Source: Vigna angularis (lineage: Eukaryota > Streptophyta > Magnoliopsida > Fabales > Fabaceae). From it: a DNA stretch of 64,000 bases. A program made the position numbers and the translations under genes. The notes beneath the pieces were generated by a model, which ran no database searches, was not told the DNA's origin, and was given only the letters and a program-made list of their open reading frames with translations. Location: assembly GCF_016808095.1 (NCBI RefSeq), contig NC_068970.1, positions 25,402,501-25,466,500 on the forward strand, given 5' to 3'. Numbering within the stretch: position 1 is the stretch's first letter; each line of letters opens with the position of its first letter. This document shows, in pieces, positions 34,273-50,496 of the stretch.

Positions 34273-37200
34273 TTTGCTGCCTCCCAGGTTGTCAAAAGGG
34301 TCAAGGTTTCGCAATGTAAAAATACACAGACAACCTGGGTTCCGAAAACTTGGCTGCTTGTGCTTGCTAGTTGCCACCATTTGTTGTGCCAATGTATATT
34401 CATTGTTCACCCCGAGAAAGATTGTAAGAAAACAAAGTAGGAAAAAAGAATAAGGGGATAGATAGGGTTGCAGGTTAATTCGGATAATATTGAGGGCCTT
34501 TTCATTTGATTTAGTCCATCTCTGTGTAGTATGTAAACTGTTAAGGAGTTTGTAGATGTTGGTATTGATTGGAAACAAAATCCAATTTGGATGGCTCTTC
34601 CTCCTCTTGTTGATTTTGACATGCAAAAGAAAGTAGCAGATGTTGAACCCAATTTGTTTTTTGAGATTGAATTAATGATTTTAATTTTAGCAAGATCTTT
34701 ATTTGGTAAAGTTTTTTCTTTTTATAATGTGGAGGTTTCAGATAAGACAGAGTATATCACTTTTTCTTCGATTAAACAAGATAAGACCTGGGATCTATTT
34801 TAATTTTTGTTCAGGACTTTCTGTGAACAACGCTATATAAAAAGAATGAAAAAAATATCACACGTATTGGTTGGTAAAATTCTTGAAAATCAAGCTCTTG
34901 ATAGGAACGTACAACCTAATTTTCTGAGGCATTCCTCTGTATGGTGAACTATGTCCCAAGAATGAAAAACTGGTCAAAGGCATGAAGAACATATATTCTT
35001 CTTCAAATCAAAAGGTACTGAGATTTGCACCCAATTCTACCATTCCTATTTAGCCTTCTATTTATAAAGATCATATGTCGTTCTTTTGGTGAGAGCATTT
35101 GAAGTAGTGATTTCTTTTCCTTGACAATTTTCTCTTTTAACATGATCATATATTGATTTGAGGCCAGTATATTTCTGAAAAACGTGGCCACATAATCATT
35201 TTGGGGAATGTGAGTGATTCAAGAAAGCATGCGCCTCCACAGAACTAGAAGAGACATACTCTGTTGGTGATGCAAACAACTGAAATTTAGTTGCACTTGC
35301 ACAGTAAGGTGCACTTCCAAATCAATTTTCCTGAGAAAGCAGTGTTTGAAAACAGGCTAAGAAAAATGGAAAATTGATCAAGAGCAGAAGTGGTATGAAA
35401 AAGAGGTTTTCAAAGGTGTAGAAATAGTGCATTAATTTGACCAAGTGGAGAATGTTGTCCACTCCATGGTCATGAGTTTTGAGAGAAAGCAATTGGAAAA
35501 CATGATTGATGACCCACAAAGAATGATTCGTATTGGGTTGTCATGACCTAACTTCACTGTGGCTTTAACATGAAAATCCTTAAGTTATAACCTTTCCTTG
35601 TTGGGAATAGCCAAAACTATGTCTCTGGTTTTGTTGGTGCGGTACAATAGTTCAAAAAGGTGTACCTTTCCGTGATTGTTGCCAGTACACACTCCTTTTC
35701 CTTTAGCTCATTAATGGACCCAGCATGTCCCCATTCTCCATTACTTACCCTCACATTTCACACAATGTGCTCCTTAAGAAAAGATCCATGTTCACACCCA
35801 ACCCTTTCTTCGAAATCAATGATTTAATTCTCTCTACCTATTCAGTGTTGTTTCAGATATGTTGTTTCTTCAGATGGAATCAAATATCAAACAGATTGCC
35901 AATAAATGAACAGACTGAATTTTACATCGTTTCTCATAAGTGGACAGAGGAAAAAATTAAGGTTGCTATAGAGAACAAAACCTAAATATTTGATGAAGTA
36001 ATGAATTAGTTATTTACACTCATTAATAACGTGTGGTCCTCTTCTTTATTACGCAGTTATATGAGTTACACGAAAACTTAATTGTTATTGTCATCTTCTG
36101 CAGTTACCTTCTTATCCTTCCTTACCTTAGTATCCTTCCTATGTTTTTCTTGCTGGAGAGACATCCATTCAAGTTTTCAACTCTTTTTCCAATCGCAAAG
36201 AAGGATTATAAAATCATACTAATTAATATTTGATGATCTCACTAAACCAAATGTTTATAAAAATACCTTTCTCTATATTTCACTTATTTTTCTTCACCAA
36301 CAATCCAACACATTATTTTATTCTCAATTATTTCTCATTTCTTAATTTATCTATTTTTTTATCATTTTATTTTTTCCCCGCAATAAAAAAAATGGTGTTA
36401 AGAATGTATGGAACTTTTGGTTGACAATAATAGAGATAACGGAAATTTAACTAAAATAATTATTATTTTTTCTTTATCTCCTCTCTATATTTTATTTTCT
36501 CTTCATCTATCTTAATTTTTTTTAGTATTTTCTCTTTTTTTTAGTGGTCTTTTTCTATATGAATCGGTTCAATATTACAATCTTTGACGTCCGTCCAAAC
36601 ATTAATGTTAATACTCACATTATATTAAAAAATAGTGTCAAAACTGGTCTGATAAATGGTTGCAAAAAGGAATCATATTTCTAAATTAACCGCTTTCATT
36701 GTTAATATCTCACATTATATCCATATTTGTATAAAATAAGAATTACACATAGGTAATTGCCAACATAAATTAGATGTGTTCTCAATGGAATAGCTTATTT
36801 TTCTTGATAAAGTCCTCATCAGTAAAAATCTATGCTCATGTTGAAAAGGTAAGGTTTTTAAAATTAAATGATGGTTTATCATCCATTTGTGGCATGTGAT
36901 TTTTATAATGGATAGATTTTTTGATCTTATGTTTAAAACAAACATGAAAAGGTCCGTATAGCTTGGATGCATGCTAATTTCAATTGAATTAGAAATATGA
37001 TAAGATATAACATGTAAGGTTAAACCAAGTAAGAATGTGAAATATTCCATATTCTTATTCTTTTGTAAACCCTCTTGGCTTATGATATTCTTATTCCATA
37101 TTCCATATTTCATGGACTTTTAATCTTTAAAGAAAAACACTAATCCTCTCATATAGGTTAAGAAAACATGCTTCCACTACTTTTTTATTTCTTCTTTTTC

Positions 37201-38741
37201 CTTTTCTTTTACTTTGATGCTTCTTGAGCCATTAAGTAACCAGTTTTTCGTTGTTGAAGGTTAAAGGCAACCAAACTCAATCTCCCTTGTATCATGTTAG
37301 TATTTACTTCTTTACTTAATGTTTTATATAGAATGGTCAACTCTAATCTACCTTATCTAATTTAATTGATGATTTAAATGGTATTAGAAAATCTTTCATA
37401 ACAGTTTTAAACTGAAGCAAAATACTCAATGAACTTGAAGTTTATACATTACTCCGAGGATATTTATTTTATTGAGTTCATTAAAGCCAAAACTGGTTTA
37501 TTTTTAATTAAAATTTTTAGAAATCAGAACTAAGAATCTTTTCTTTTAAGATATTAGAGTCGATAAAATGACGGTTGACTAATTTTACTAGGTGTTGAAA
37601 ACCTGAAAAAAAGAGTGTACACATGAAGTCTAACCTCATAATATTTGACAACGTTAACCATAAAACTATGATATCACATGTGCTGCTTTTATCTCCACAA
37701 AATCAGTTGAAAGTTTGTATATTTATTATTTGTTAATCACATGAGATGCATAATTATAGTTGATGAAACTCCTAAAGATAATGGATCTCATGTGCTGTGT
37801 CATAAGCTATAAGAAGAATGGCAGAGTCAGGTGAAAATGTTTGATTGGGAGCGTACGGATGATGATAAGGCAGCGTTGATGCGATGTCCAAACAATACTT
37901 TATTTAACTAGTGGAGTCTTGTCTTGAGTGGATTAAAGGTAACAACTTTGCTTTTCTTGTTCTGCTTATTGCTTAGTGCTAAAGATTATTCTACTAAACA
38001 TCAAATATATTGTAAGTCAAATCTTGTTTTTTCCCCACTTTAAGCTGATGTTAAGCCAAAAAGAGATCATCAAAGACTGTGATTTAATTATAATATCCAA
38101 ACAGCGGCTGAGAATCTTTTTGCGACCTTCATGCTCATCTCAGTTAATAATTAAGATGACTGATTAGGCAAGTCATCATTTTTTATTACTATACGTAAAC
38201 TGCCACCAATTTCATGAAAAAATATTAGATAATTTATCTTGTAAAGAATTTAATGAGTGCTTTTAAGTTTTGAATATTGGAAAGATATTTAACAAATGTA
38301 GAAAATCATTGTCAACTAAAATAAGTTTACCGATTATTTTTTAAAAATCTGCATAGTTTAACTTAATGCATTTAAATTTAAATTTTTTTTAAGACTAACA
38401 TTACAAATGTTTTAAAAGAAAATGTTATTTGAAATTGCACTTATCAAACATCTTGGTTTCTAAAATAATAAAATTCTAAAAGAGTGTCTAAAGTATTGCC
38501 ACCAGCAAGAGAGAAAGCAGAATGTGTTTATGAAGAAAAAGAGCACGACAATAATCGGTCAAAACAAATGAAAATCATATATAAAGTAGTTAGTTAACAT
38601 GCATTTGTAACAAATTAAAGAAAGATTACATGTGATGGTTGTTAAACTTCGTTCCAGAAAAATTTGAGTAGAGAAGAGGGTATCGCGCGCTAAGATAAAA
38701 TGAATGACTTTTTAATCTCCCGCTCAAATTTTTATTGAATT
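34273..38741. other. Intergenic, no supported gene
   Basis: The first 300 bp are probably 3' untranslated sequence of the upstream gene. The rest is AT-rich. Frames such as 36715-37113 (minus) and 35725-35985 (plus) are short, lack domains and have AT-biased codons. I see no RNA gene. Confidence 0.55.
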
Positions 38742-39021
38742 CACTAACTTTTTAACGTCTAACACTAGGACATTCGACGTTTTATATCCTTTTGACGTTT
38801 AATTCTAGGGAATTCGACGTCATACGTAAATACACTTTCACCTTCGCGCCAAGCATTTTTGCAAAATTTACCCAATATAATATATTGACGTCGAATTACA
38901 ATTCTAAACGACGTTTAATAATTGCATTTATTTACTAAAATGCCATCGGTCATTTTTAACGTTGGTTATTCAATGGTTGGACGTTGAACGCGTGACGTTA
39001 TTCACTGTTTTTGCACTAGTG
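38742..39021. mobile_element. CACTA terminal fragment
   Basis: It ends 'gtttttgcactagtg' at 39021, the complement of CACTAGTGCAAAAAC. Subterminal 'ttcgacgt' and 'gacgtttaa' motifs precede it. The 40 bases before the end match the left end of the element at 23974 in content and order. A possible partner 'cactaactttttaacgtc' starts at 38742, but the flanking triplets (att, tca) differ. The element may be truncated. Confidence 0.6.
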
Positions 39022-39299
39022 TCAGCTAAGGACACCCTTGTCAAATAAGAACCTCTGTTTTTCATTTATTTTCTGAAAAAAGGATTGGACATTTCCATAG
39101 CACCACCAAAACATCACCACGTAACCACATCATAGAGTCGTCGTTCAGCCATACTCAATAGCAAAGGTCGTCGCGATGTCCATCGATGCTGTCGGAGATC
39201 AATCGTCATATTCAAAACCTGAACATTGGCCACCACGAGTCCTTTATGTCGTCGACATTCATTGGCACCAAAACGAGCAACAAAGCCGACAAACATAAA

Positions 39300-40726
39300 A
39301 GGAAGTTATGCCCTAAGTTGGCAACACCAAAGATAGTTATGCCCAAAGTTGGCAACATCAAGGAAGGCCATGTCCAAACTCAACAACATTAAAGGAAGAT
39401 GGTAATGTTAAAAGTAAAATTTGCGTAAAGTTAACAATTCTAAAACAAAGCATGTCTAAAGATGATGACACCAAGCAAAGACTGCCTAAAGTTTGAAACA
39501 CAAGTCGGAAGAAATGATTCTAGATAACAACTTAATGTGTTCGACCAAGTGGCCATCACATGTATAGAGCTTGACTTAATAAAGCCATTCAAGGAGCTCA
39601 GCCAAGTAACCATCACATCTAAAGAGGTTGGCTTGATAAAGCCACTCAAGGAGCTCTACCAAGTGGCCATCACATCTGAAGACCTCAATTTGATAAAGCC
39701 ACTCAAGGAGCTCGGCCAAGTGGCCATAACATCTAAAGAGCTTTGCTTAATAAAGCCACTCAAGGAACTTGGCCAAGTGGCCATCACATCTAAAGAGATC
39801 AAATGGATTAACCATTCAAGGAGCTCGACTAGATGACCTTCATACCTAAGAGCTCAACTGAATTAGCTAGTCAATGAGCTCGGCCAAATGGTCAACCCAT
39901 CTAAAGAGCTTGGCTAGATTAGCCACTCAAGGATCTCGGTCAAATAGCCAACCCATATAAAGAGATCGGCTCGATAAAACCACTAGAGGAGCTCACCCTA
40001 ATGGCCAACCTATATAAGAGCTCGATTAGGCATTGGAGAACTCGACCCCATGGCCATTTTACTCAAAGAAGCTTAGCCTCAACAAACAAATTGAATAAGA
40101 TCGACCTCCTCGACCAATGTACATTGAATAAGCATAACCTTCACAACCAATCCACACCGAATAAGCTTAACCTCCATGGCTGATCCACACAGACTAAGCT
40201 CAGCCTCAACGACCAAACTGAACAAAGCTGAGTCTCAATGGCCAATCTGTATTGAATGAATAAGGCCTCAAGGCGAATCCACCTCAAGCACGACCACAAG
40301 GTCAATCCACTTGCAAACACAGTCGGATAACTTGTCCATCTGCGAATTACACAAGTAGGCTCAAGGTCTTATATGACCTCACACCAAACCAAACTCTCAA
40401 GATTGGAGAGCTTATGTTCCTAGCCGACCCAATAGACATATTAAAGAGCGCTATCCAATAAATTCATTTAAGCCTCTTCATTATGGAGTAGCTCAAACCT
40501 ATGCCTTACATATTATAATTAAATCTCGGTATTTTGATATGTTGATTATTATTTATCATTTTGCTACTATTTATTATATTTTTATTATACGACTCAGGTA
40601 AATATTATTTAAATTTGAACATAGACCCACAACCTATGTTGATCCTATAAATACAACTAGTATTCTCCAAGAAATATTCATTTCATAAACACTCACTCTC
40701 ATCCTATTCTAAAATATCTAACGTCT
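39300..40726. mobile_element. LTR-retrotransposon remnant: repeat-rich region and upstream part of an LTR
   Basis: Bases 39300-40370 consist of short tandem and dispersed repeats. From about 40370 the sequence reads like an LTR, with 'cctataaatacaact' near 40648 as a TATA region and a CT-rich stretch after it. The LTR is broken at 40726 by the CACTA element. It resumes at 45145 with 'ttactgacttcagactcaaag', which resembles the 'actgacttgagcgtcggagtg' signature found downstream of the transcription start in many plant LTRs. No coding domain remains, so the lineage is uncertain. Confidence 0.55.
39541..40040. repeat. Tandem repeat, about 9 units of 55-60 bp
   Basis: The units contain 'gccaagtggccatcacatc', 'taaagagctYggcttgataaa' and 'gccactcaaggagctcg'. 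The first five keep an exact 60-bp register and so encode a 20-residue repeat (39537-39836, 'LIKPLKELGQVAITSKE'). Later units drift. I regard the frame as a by-product of the 60-bp period. Confidence 0.85.
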
Positions 40727-42189
40727 CACTAGTGAAAAAAGAGGATTCCATGACAGGCTATTATGATAGGTGAAATTCACCTATCATAATACATTGACCG
40801 ATGGCAATTTTGTAATAAAACTAAGATATATTATGACGTATTTTAAAAAATCTATCATAATAGGTGTAACGATGACATTTTCGTAATAAAAGATATATAT
40901 ATTATGATAGGTAAAAGACCACCTATCATAATAGGTTAAACACGATGACAAAATAGAAATTACGAGGAAAACATATTATAATAGATATTAAAATACCTAT
41001 CATAATAATGCAAAACCTCTCTTTTTCATTTCGCTTATCAATCTCGCAGTCTCAAGCACAACATTTCCCATTTCATTTCTACAATCTCGCCCCGTACAAC
41101 TTTCATTTCTTCTGATCTCGTCCCCATTTCATTTCTTCCGATCTCATCCCATTTCATTTCATTTCATTTTTATTTATTTATGAAATTGAAGTAGGCCTAC
41201 GATTTTCTTACTCATGATGAGTTTTAGGTTAACAATATCATCAAATGGTGTTTACTTGATTCTTTGAGTAGCTCAATTTTTATTATAAAAGCTTATGGAT
41301 TGACATTATTAGGTGTTTCTAAATAATTTAGTCCCAATTCCTCTTCAATGTTATACTTATTTCACATTTTTTGGTAATTAGTTTGCTGACGTGGTATTAA
41401 ATATTACCCATGGGTTGATGCCATGGTCTTTGTTATGTGATAGTTGTTTTGATAGATTTGGTGGAGTCTAAGGTTATTTATAGGATTGGACTATTTTTTT
41501 ACACGAATAAATAACATTCCATGTTTGGTGATATGACTTAATATGACGGGAATTTTTTTTCATTTTCTAGTTGAGTATGGAGGAAGAAAAACATGTTTAT
41601 TGATTCTTATGCTTTGCATATTGGTGGAACTGTAGCATGTGCTCTGAAGGAAGGTGTGAAACTCTACTTTCTAGTTGGTAGATTTGGTTATCTTGTTGGA
41701 ACTTCTGATAATTAAGAGTTTCATGGTTGAGTGGATTAGGACCACTTGGTAGGTTTACTAGGAGGCACTTTATATTATGATTGTCTTGTTTTGTGATTGC
41801 ATTGTTTTGTTTTGTTTTTTTAGTACTCTCAAATGATCCAAGTCAAAGTCCCTACTCTTATGCCCTGTTCCCCTATTTATCCATTTTCCTTTTCTAACTA
41901 AGCATTGATACTTTAATATAGCTAACTTTTGGGGATATTTAATGTAAGACACATATAAATAAAATGATTTCTTACCTTAAGTATTTTATTTTGTGGTATT
42001 ATATAATAAATTATGATGAAAAATAATGTTGAGGTAAGGGGTTTAACTTGGGATATGACATAGTGTATGATGGATAGAAGGTAACAATATAATTTTATTC
42101 CATGCTTTCTTCCTTGTGTGTTGGGATTAAATTTAACATGTTGAGGTATGTACTTTTCTTTTTGATTGTAAGTTTTATGAGTCTTTAGG

Positions 42190-44279
42190 TATAACACGCA
42201 GAAGCTAAAAATGAACTTTTGTGATTTTTTCCAGATTTATTTGAGACCCTTTCCGAAATCCAAAATAGTCGTATGAGTAGTCAAATTAAATATAATTGAG
42301 TCTAGTTCCCAATAAATCAAGAATCAACTATATTGGAGTTCGGTAGAGAGAGTAATGAGCAAAACAGTCATCAAAGGTCAAGCTGAGCATACCAGAGCAT
42401 GATTAAATTTTCCGATTTTTAATAATTTTACTGCAGCTAGCCCTGTAGTACCAAAATTTCGAGTTTTATATCCAAAGAAATATATTTGAGTCTAGTTTGC
42501 AACAAAGCAAGAATCAACTCAATTGGAGTTCGGTAGAGAGAGTAATGAGCAAAACAGTCATCAAAGGTCAAAGCTGAGCATACCAGAGCGTGATTACATT
42601 TTCCGATTTTTAATAATTTTATTGCAGCTAGGCCTGTAGTCCAAAAATTTCGCGTTTTATGTCCAAAGAAAGATATTTGAGTCTAGTTTCCAAAAAAGCA
42701 AGAATCAACTCAATTGGAGTTTGGTAGAGAGAGTAATGAGCAAAACAGTCATCAAAGGTCAATGCTGAGCATACCAGAGCGTGATTAAATTTTCTGATTT
42801 TTAATGATTTTACTGCAGCTAGCCCTGTAGTCCAAAAATTTCGAGTTTTATGTCCAAAGAAAGATATTTGAGTCTAGTTTCCAACAAAGGAAGAATCAAC
42901 TGAATTGGAGTTTGGTAGAGAGAGTAATAAGCAAAACGGTCATCAAAGGTCAAAGCTGAGCATACCAGAGCGTGATTAAATTTGTCGATTTTTAATAATT
43001 TTACTGCAGCTAGCCCTATAGTCCAAAAATTTTGAGTTTTGTGTCCAAAGAAAGATATTTGAGTCTAGTGTCCAATGAAAAAGAAATCAACTCATTTGGA
43101 GTTATGCACAAAGATTTATGAGAAAAATAACAAGCAAAAGTCAGTGTGGAAAACATTGAATTTTACTCGTTGGGAGCACTTATCTACACTCTTTAACCAA
43201 GAGTGTGGGTAAGAGGTATTGAGAATTCTCTTCCATTGTTGGAAGAGGAAAGAATGAATTATGAGAATGAGAGGAGTGTGTTTAGAAAAAAAAGGGGTGT
43301 ATTAGAATTATGTTTTTCTTTGATGTTGGGTATTAATTAAAAAGTGGGGGTGCACTAGAAATGTTGTTCTAGTTGATGGAAGTGTGAAATTAGTAATTTT
43401 AGAGGGGTGTGGCAGTAGGATAAATAATTAAATTAAGTTATTTAATTATTTATTAGTCAATGAATTTAGTTGACTTTATATATGATGGTGATGGTAAAAT
43501 TGTGAGAGCAAGCGTTCTGTCATTTCCTTAGAATTTTTGTCGAATCGATGGTGTTCGTATTGCGATACGATAGTGTGTTGAGTCTTTGCGGAGACTGAGG
43601 TTCGAGTGTCACCCTTTCCTCGTGCGCGGGGACTAGAGAGGGTTGAATGTGTCGCCCAATGACTTCGGCTCGTGTGAGTATAGTGCTCGGTGGGTGCGCC
43701 TAACCGACGTTTTTACTCGTAATTCCTTGAGGAGTCGGGGAGATAGGTCTGAAGTTGCGATGGAAGACGACTCGAATCACCCTGTTTTGCGAAACAGGTT
43801 TGGTACGACAAAATTCAAGGAAACAACAGAAGCTCGTGTAAATGATTGAGTTGTGAGTTTAATACTGTGATGTATTGTGATGTTGTGACTTGATAGTCTG
43901 GGTGGTGATAATCTAAGTTATGATATTTTAATATTGAAATTATATGCTATGTTAGTTCTTCGTTACTCACCTTGAATGTTGTGGTTGTGGTTTCCACCTA
44001 CGATGATCGTACTTGTACGGGAGTAGATGGCGTTGCAGATGAGGCAGAGATGAAATAGCACGACGAGAGTTATGTGAATAACTATGAGGGACTTATCATG
44101 TTTTAAAGTAATTTTATGTCTTTGAATAATGAATTTGATATTTGTAAGGTTTTAACCTTATGTTGTAAGACACTTAAACTTTTGATGGTTTAGTTCCGTG
44201 ATGTTAATTTAAAAAAAAAAATTGGCGTAAAATTTTGGATTTTGTTATTTTCTAGTGGCACTACGTAAGGGGTGTTACA
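42190..44279 (-). mobile_element. Probable solo LTR of a Ty3/gypsy (Tekay/Del-like) element
   Basis: On the minus strand it starts TGTAACACCCCTTACG, a common start of Tekay/Del-type LTRs. The body has the 'aactagactcaaatatc' and 'actacagggctagctgcag' type wording known from such LTRs. On the plus strand the left border 'tataacacgcag' at 42190 mirrors the other end imperfectly. I found no 5-bp duplication (ttagg versus tctaa), so the left border is uncertain. No internal domain or second LTR is present. Confidence 0.55.
42285..43090. repeat. Tandem repeat, 191-bp period, just over 4 units
   Basis: The word 'gagtctag' recurs at 42298, 42488, 42679, 42870 and 43061, giving spacings of 190-191 bp. 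Each unit includes 'caattggagttYggtagag', 'gcataccagagcRtgatta' and 'ctgcagctagccctgtag'. Units are about 95 percent alike, so the expansion is recent relative to the LTR. Confidence 0.95.
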
Positions 44280-44312
44280 TCTAACACATTTTATGGAACA
44301 CAATTTACTTAA

Positions 44313-44489
<177 letters not shown>

Positions 44490-45275
44490 TAAAAAGTTGA
44501 CTACAATGTAGTATAGGTTAATGTTATATTTAGATTTAATATATGGTTTGATGTACAAATTATATATTAAATATTATTACACAATTTAATGTTTAAAATG
44601 AATTTCATTATGTTAGTTTAATTGAATATATTCATTTTATGTTATATTGATTATAAATTGATTGATGAGATTATAATCCAGGAAATTAATTATAAATTGA
44701 ATGGATATGTCAAATGTAATAATGATTTTTTTTTACAAAACAAGTTTTTATGATAGGTGAACAATGTATGTAATAAAAACTTGTTTTTGAAAAGTATATA
44801 TTTTGATAGGTGAACAATTACTTGTCATAATATATTCTACATATTATGATAGGTGAAAAAAATCTACACCATAAAATGCTACATATTATGATAGGTAAAT
44901 CCAGCTGCATCATAATAAATTCGCTATATTATGATTAATAAGTGAAAATCTGTCATAATATACTTGACCTATTATGATAGGTGACATAAAGTACGTTATA
45001 ATACACTCGACCTATTGTGATGAAGTTTTCTGTACGTAATAAAATGCGCAGACCTATTATGATGTCCAGAACAATAATACCAGGTTACCTATCATAATAG
45101 GTCATTTTTACCAATCATAAAATGTGATATTTCCACTATTGTCTTTTACTGACTTCAGACTCAAAGAGTTTTTTAGGTAAATATTTTTATCTCTTAACAA
45201 TAAAAAACTCTTTCCAATAAAAAAAAAATAACGGTTAAAATCTTAACTATCCACAAGTCCACACTGAAAATTCAG

Positions 45276-48508
<3,233 letters not shown>

Positions 48509-50413
48509 TCATGCCATCTTGGCATATCGAAGGCAAAATGCTTTAATCCTGCTGAAGCCATCTACAATACTGGAAGGATCCACAGCAAAACTAATTCGAA
48601 CCCAATTCTTCAGTCCAACCATAACCCCTATAGTATCAATGCTCATCATCAATAAAGACAATTTTACTATGAAACTAAGGAAACTAAGATTGCAGAAGAA
48701 GAAAAACATATATTACCAGGAAGAAGAATGACAGATTCCTCTTCGGCTAGCTTGGCACAGAAATCCATGTCATCAACAATGTCCTTAATTTGCGAAAAGT
48801 TAATTTTCACCTGCTCCGTTTAATTTACTATTAATTGATCATATGTGATCCAATGTTAATGCCATAACATGATGACAACCTTAAAGCTCTTTGCCACTTA
48901 CCAAGACACACATTGCTCCTTCTGGTTTGTTTGGGCATGTTAAGCAAGGAATCTCCTTGCATAAATCATAGAACTTATTTGCTGTCTCCCTCAATATATT
49001 AAGATTTTTTACGAAGAAATCATCTTTGGTTTTGCCAATGATGTCAGGTATTGCTGCCTGTAAAACTTACTAGCTGTAATTTTTCTTTCGAGGGGAAATA
49101 AAATGAAACAAAAAAGGAAATGGGCATGTATGAAATTTTGAATTTAATCTATGCTCAGAAGAAAACGAAACTGATATTTTGTATGATTGATTTTATGTTG
49201 GTCTTGTATTTTGCTTATGGTAGTTTTCATTGGTTACCTGCAAGATGGTTGGAAGGTCAGTTGAGATTTCCAAATAGTCGATGATATTTTTCACCAGCTG
49301 ATAAAAGAAAACAATTGCATAATTCATACAACATAATCAGTCAAATATGAAGATGATAAGGAGAAAGATTTATTTCTTTTGATGTTGAAAATGATAAGGA
49401 GAAATCTAACCCCAGTTTTGTGAAAAATTCCATGAGGGTCACATGTGGCTATCCAACCAGTTCTCCAACCGGGAACCAACCATCTTTTTGACAAAGATCC
49501 AATTGTAATGACAGGCACTATTGATGAAAACACTCCCATGGGGACAAATGGGTTGCTTCCGTAAGTTATATGAGCATAAACTTCATCAGAAACAACAAAG
49601 ATTCCGAGTTTCCTAGCAACCTCAGCAACCTGCAAGAGCACTGAAAAATCATCACATTTCATTTCCAACACTCAAATAAAGATGCATTAAAGAGTATATA
49701 TGTGTACCCTTTTTAAATGTTGGTATGTGAACACATTTCCACAAGGATTGCTCGGATTGATGAGGACCATAGCCACTGTTTTGTCATCTGTTAGAGCTTC
49801 GAGGGAATCGAGGTCGACCTCCCAACCTCTCTCAGGCAAAAGATCATAGTGCCGAACTTCAAGGGCACAGCAAGAAGCACGAGAATCATATTGCGGGTAC
49901 CCTGGTCTTGGAAGGAGAATGTTGGCACCAGGACGTGCAAGAACTGGCAAGATTATATCTACAGCTTGTGTTCCACCAACGGTGATAAAAACATTCTCAG
50001 GTGATAACTGGTATGGAAGATCAGCAGAGAGATAATTTGCAATTGCCCTGTTTGGTAATTGCAGTTCATTATTACCAACTTATAAATCATAAATTGACAG
50101 AGTAGTTTGATTTAGTAGATAAGAGATGAGAGGGAAGAAACCTCTTAGCCTCGGGTAAGCCAACGGTGGGAGAGTAAGAGTTGTAGTTATAAGAGTGAAC
50201 AGCAGCCGCAACAGCATGAGCAGCATCGGGGGTAGTCCGATAGAGTGGGTTATCCGTAGGATCTACACGACAGAGACGAATTAGAGGTTTGTTGTCTCCA
50301 CTGTTGTTAACTTTTTCCATCAACATGTTATAGGCTCCTCTCACAGACATGGATGAAGCCTTCAGCTTTTGGTTCCCATCAAAATTCCATTTCTTCTCAC
50401 TTCCATTCTCCAT
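48509..50413 (-). CDS. Tyrosine aminotransferase family enzyme, 419 residues, 7 exons
   Basis: Exons (coding order): 50142-50413, 49708-50047, 49411-49629, 49238-49297, 48902-49057, 48717-48810, 48509-48627. All introns are GT-AG and phases join exactly to 420 codons including the stop. The enzyme is a class I/II PLP-dependent aminotransferase. Visible residues: PLP lysine K252 in 'GSLSKRW', N191 in 'NPSNPCG', D219 and Y222 in 'SDEVY', R391 in 'NWVRISF', and '[13 protein letters not shown]' at 135-147. The family converts Tyr and 2-oxoglutarate to 4-hydroxyphenylpyruvate and Glu, feeding tocopherol and plastoquinone synthesis or Tyr breakdown, usually in the cytosol; no targeting peptide is seen. 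Residues 47-54 read LCRVDPTD where relatives have a Gly-rich LGHGDP type segment, which could alter substrate choice. The length is usual for the family. A SUR1-like C-S lyase or nicotianamine aminotransferase role cannot be excluded. Confidence 0.93.
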
Positions 50414-50485
50414 TTCTTTCGGTCTCTGCGGTCAACCAAGAGAACTTCACATAAACAAAAGAAAATATGCCATCCATGTCTATCT

Positions 50486-50496
50486 TGTTTTTATAT
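50486..50496 (-). promoter_or_regulatory. Probable TATA box of the aminotransferase gene
   Basis: The minus strand reads 'catataaaaac', about 75-85 bp before the ATG at 50413. It is followed by an A-rich and C/T-mixed leader. Confidence 0.55.

Noticed and set aside
39541..40040. Regular repeats resembling a CRISPR array
   Set aside because: Units are contiguous with no unique spacers, and the DNA is a plant nuclear genome; this is a tandem repeat in a retroelement.
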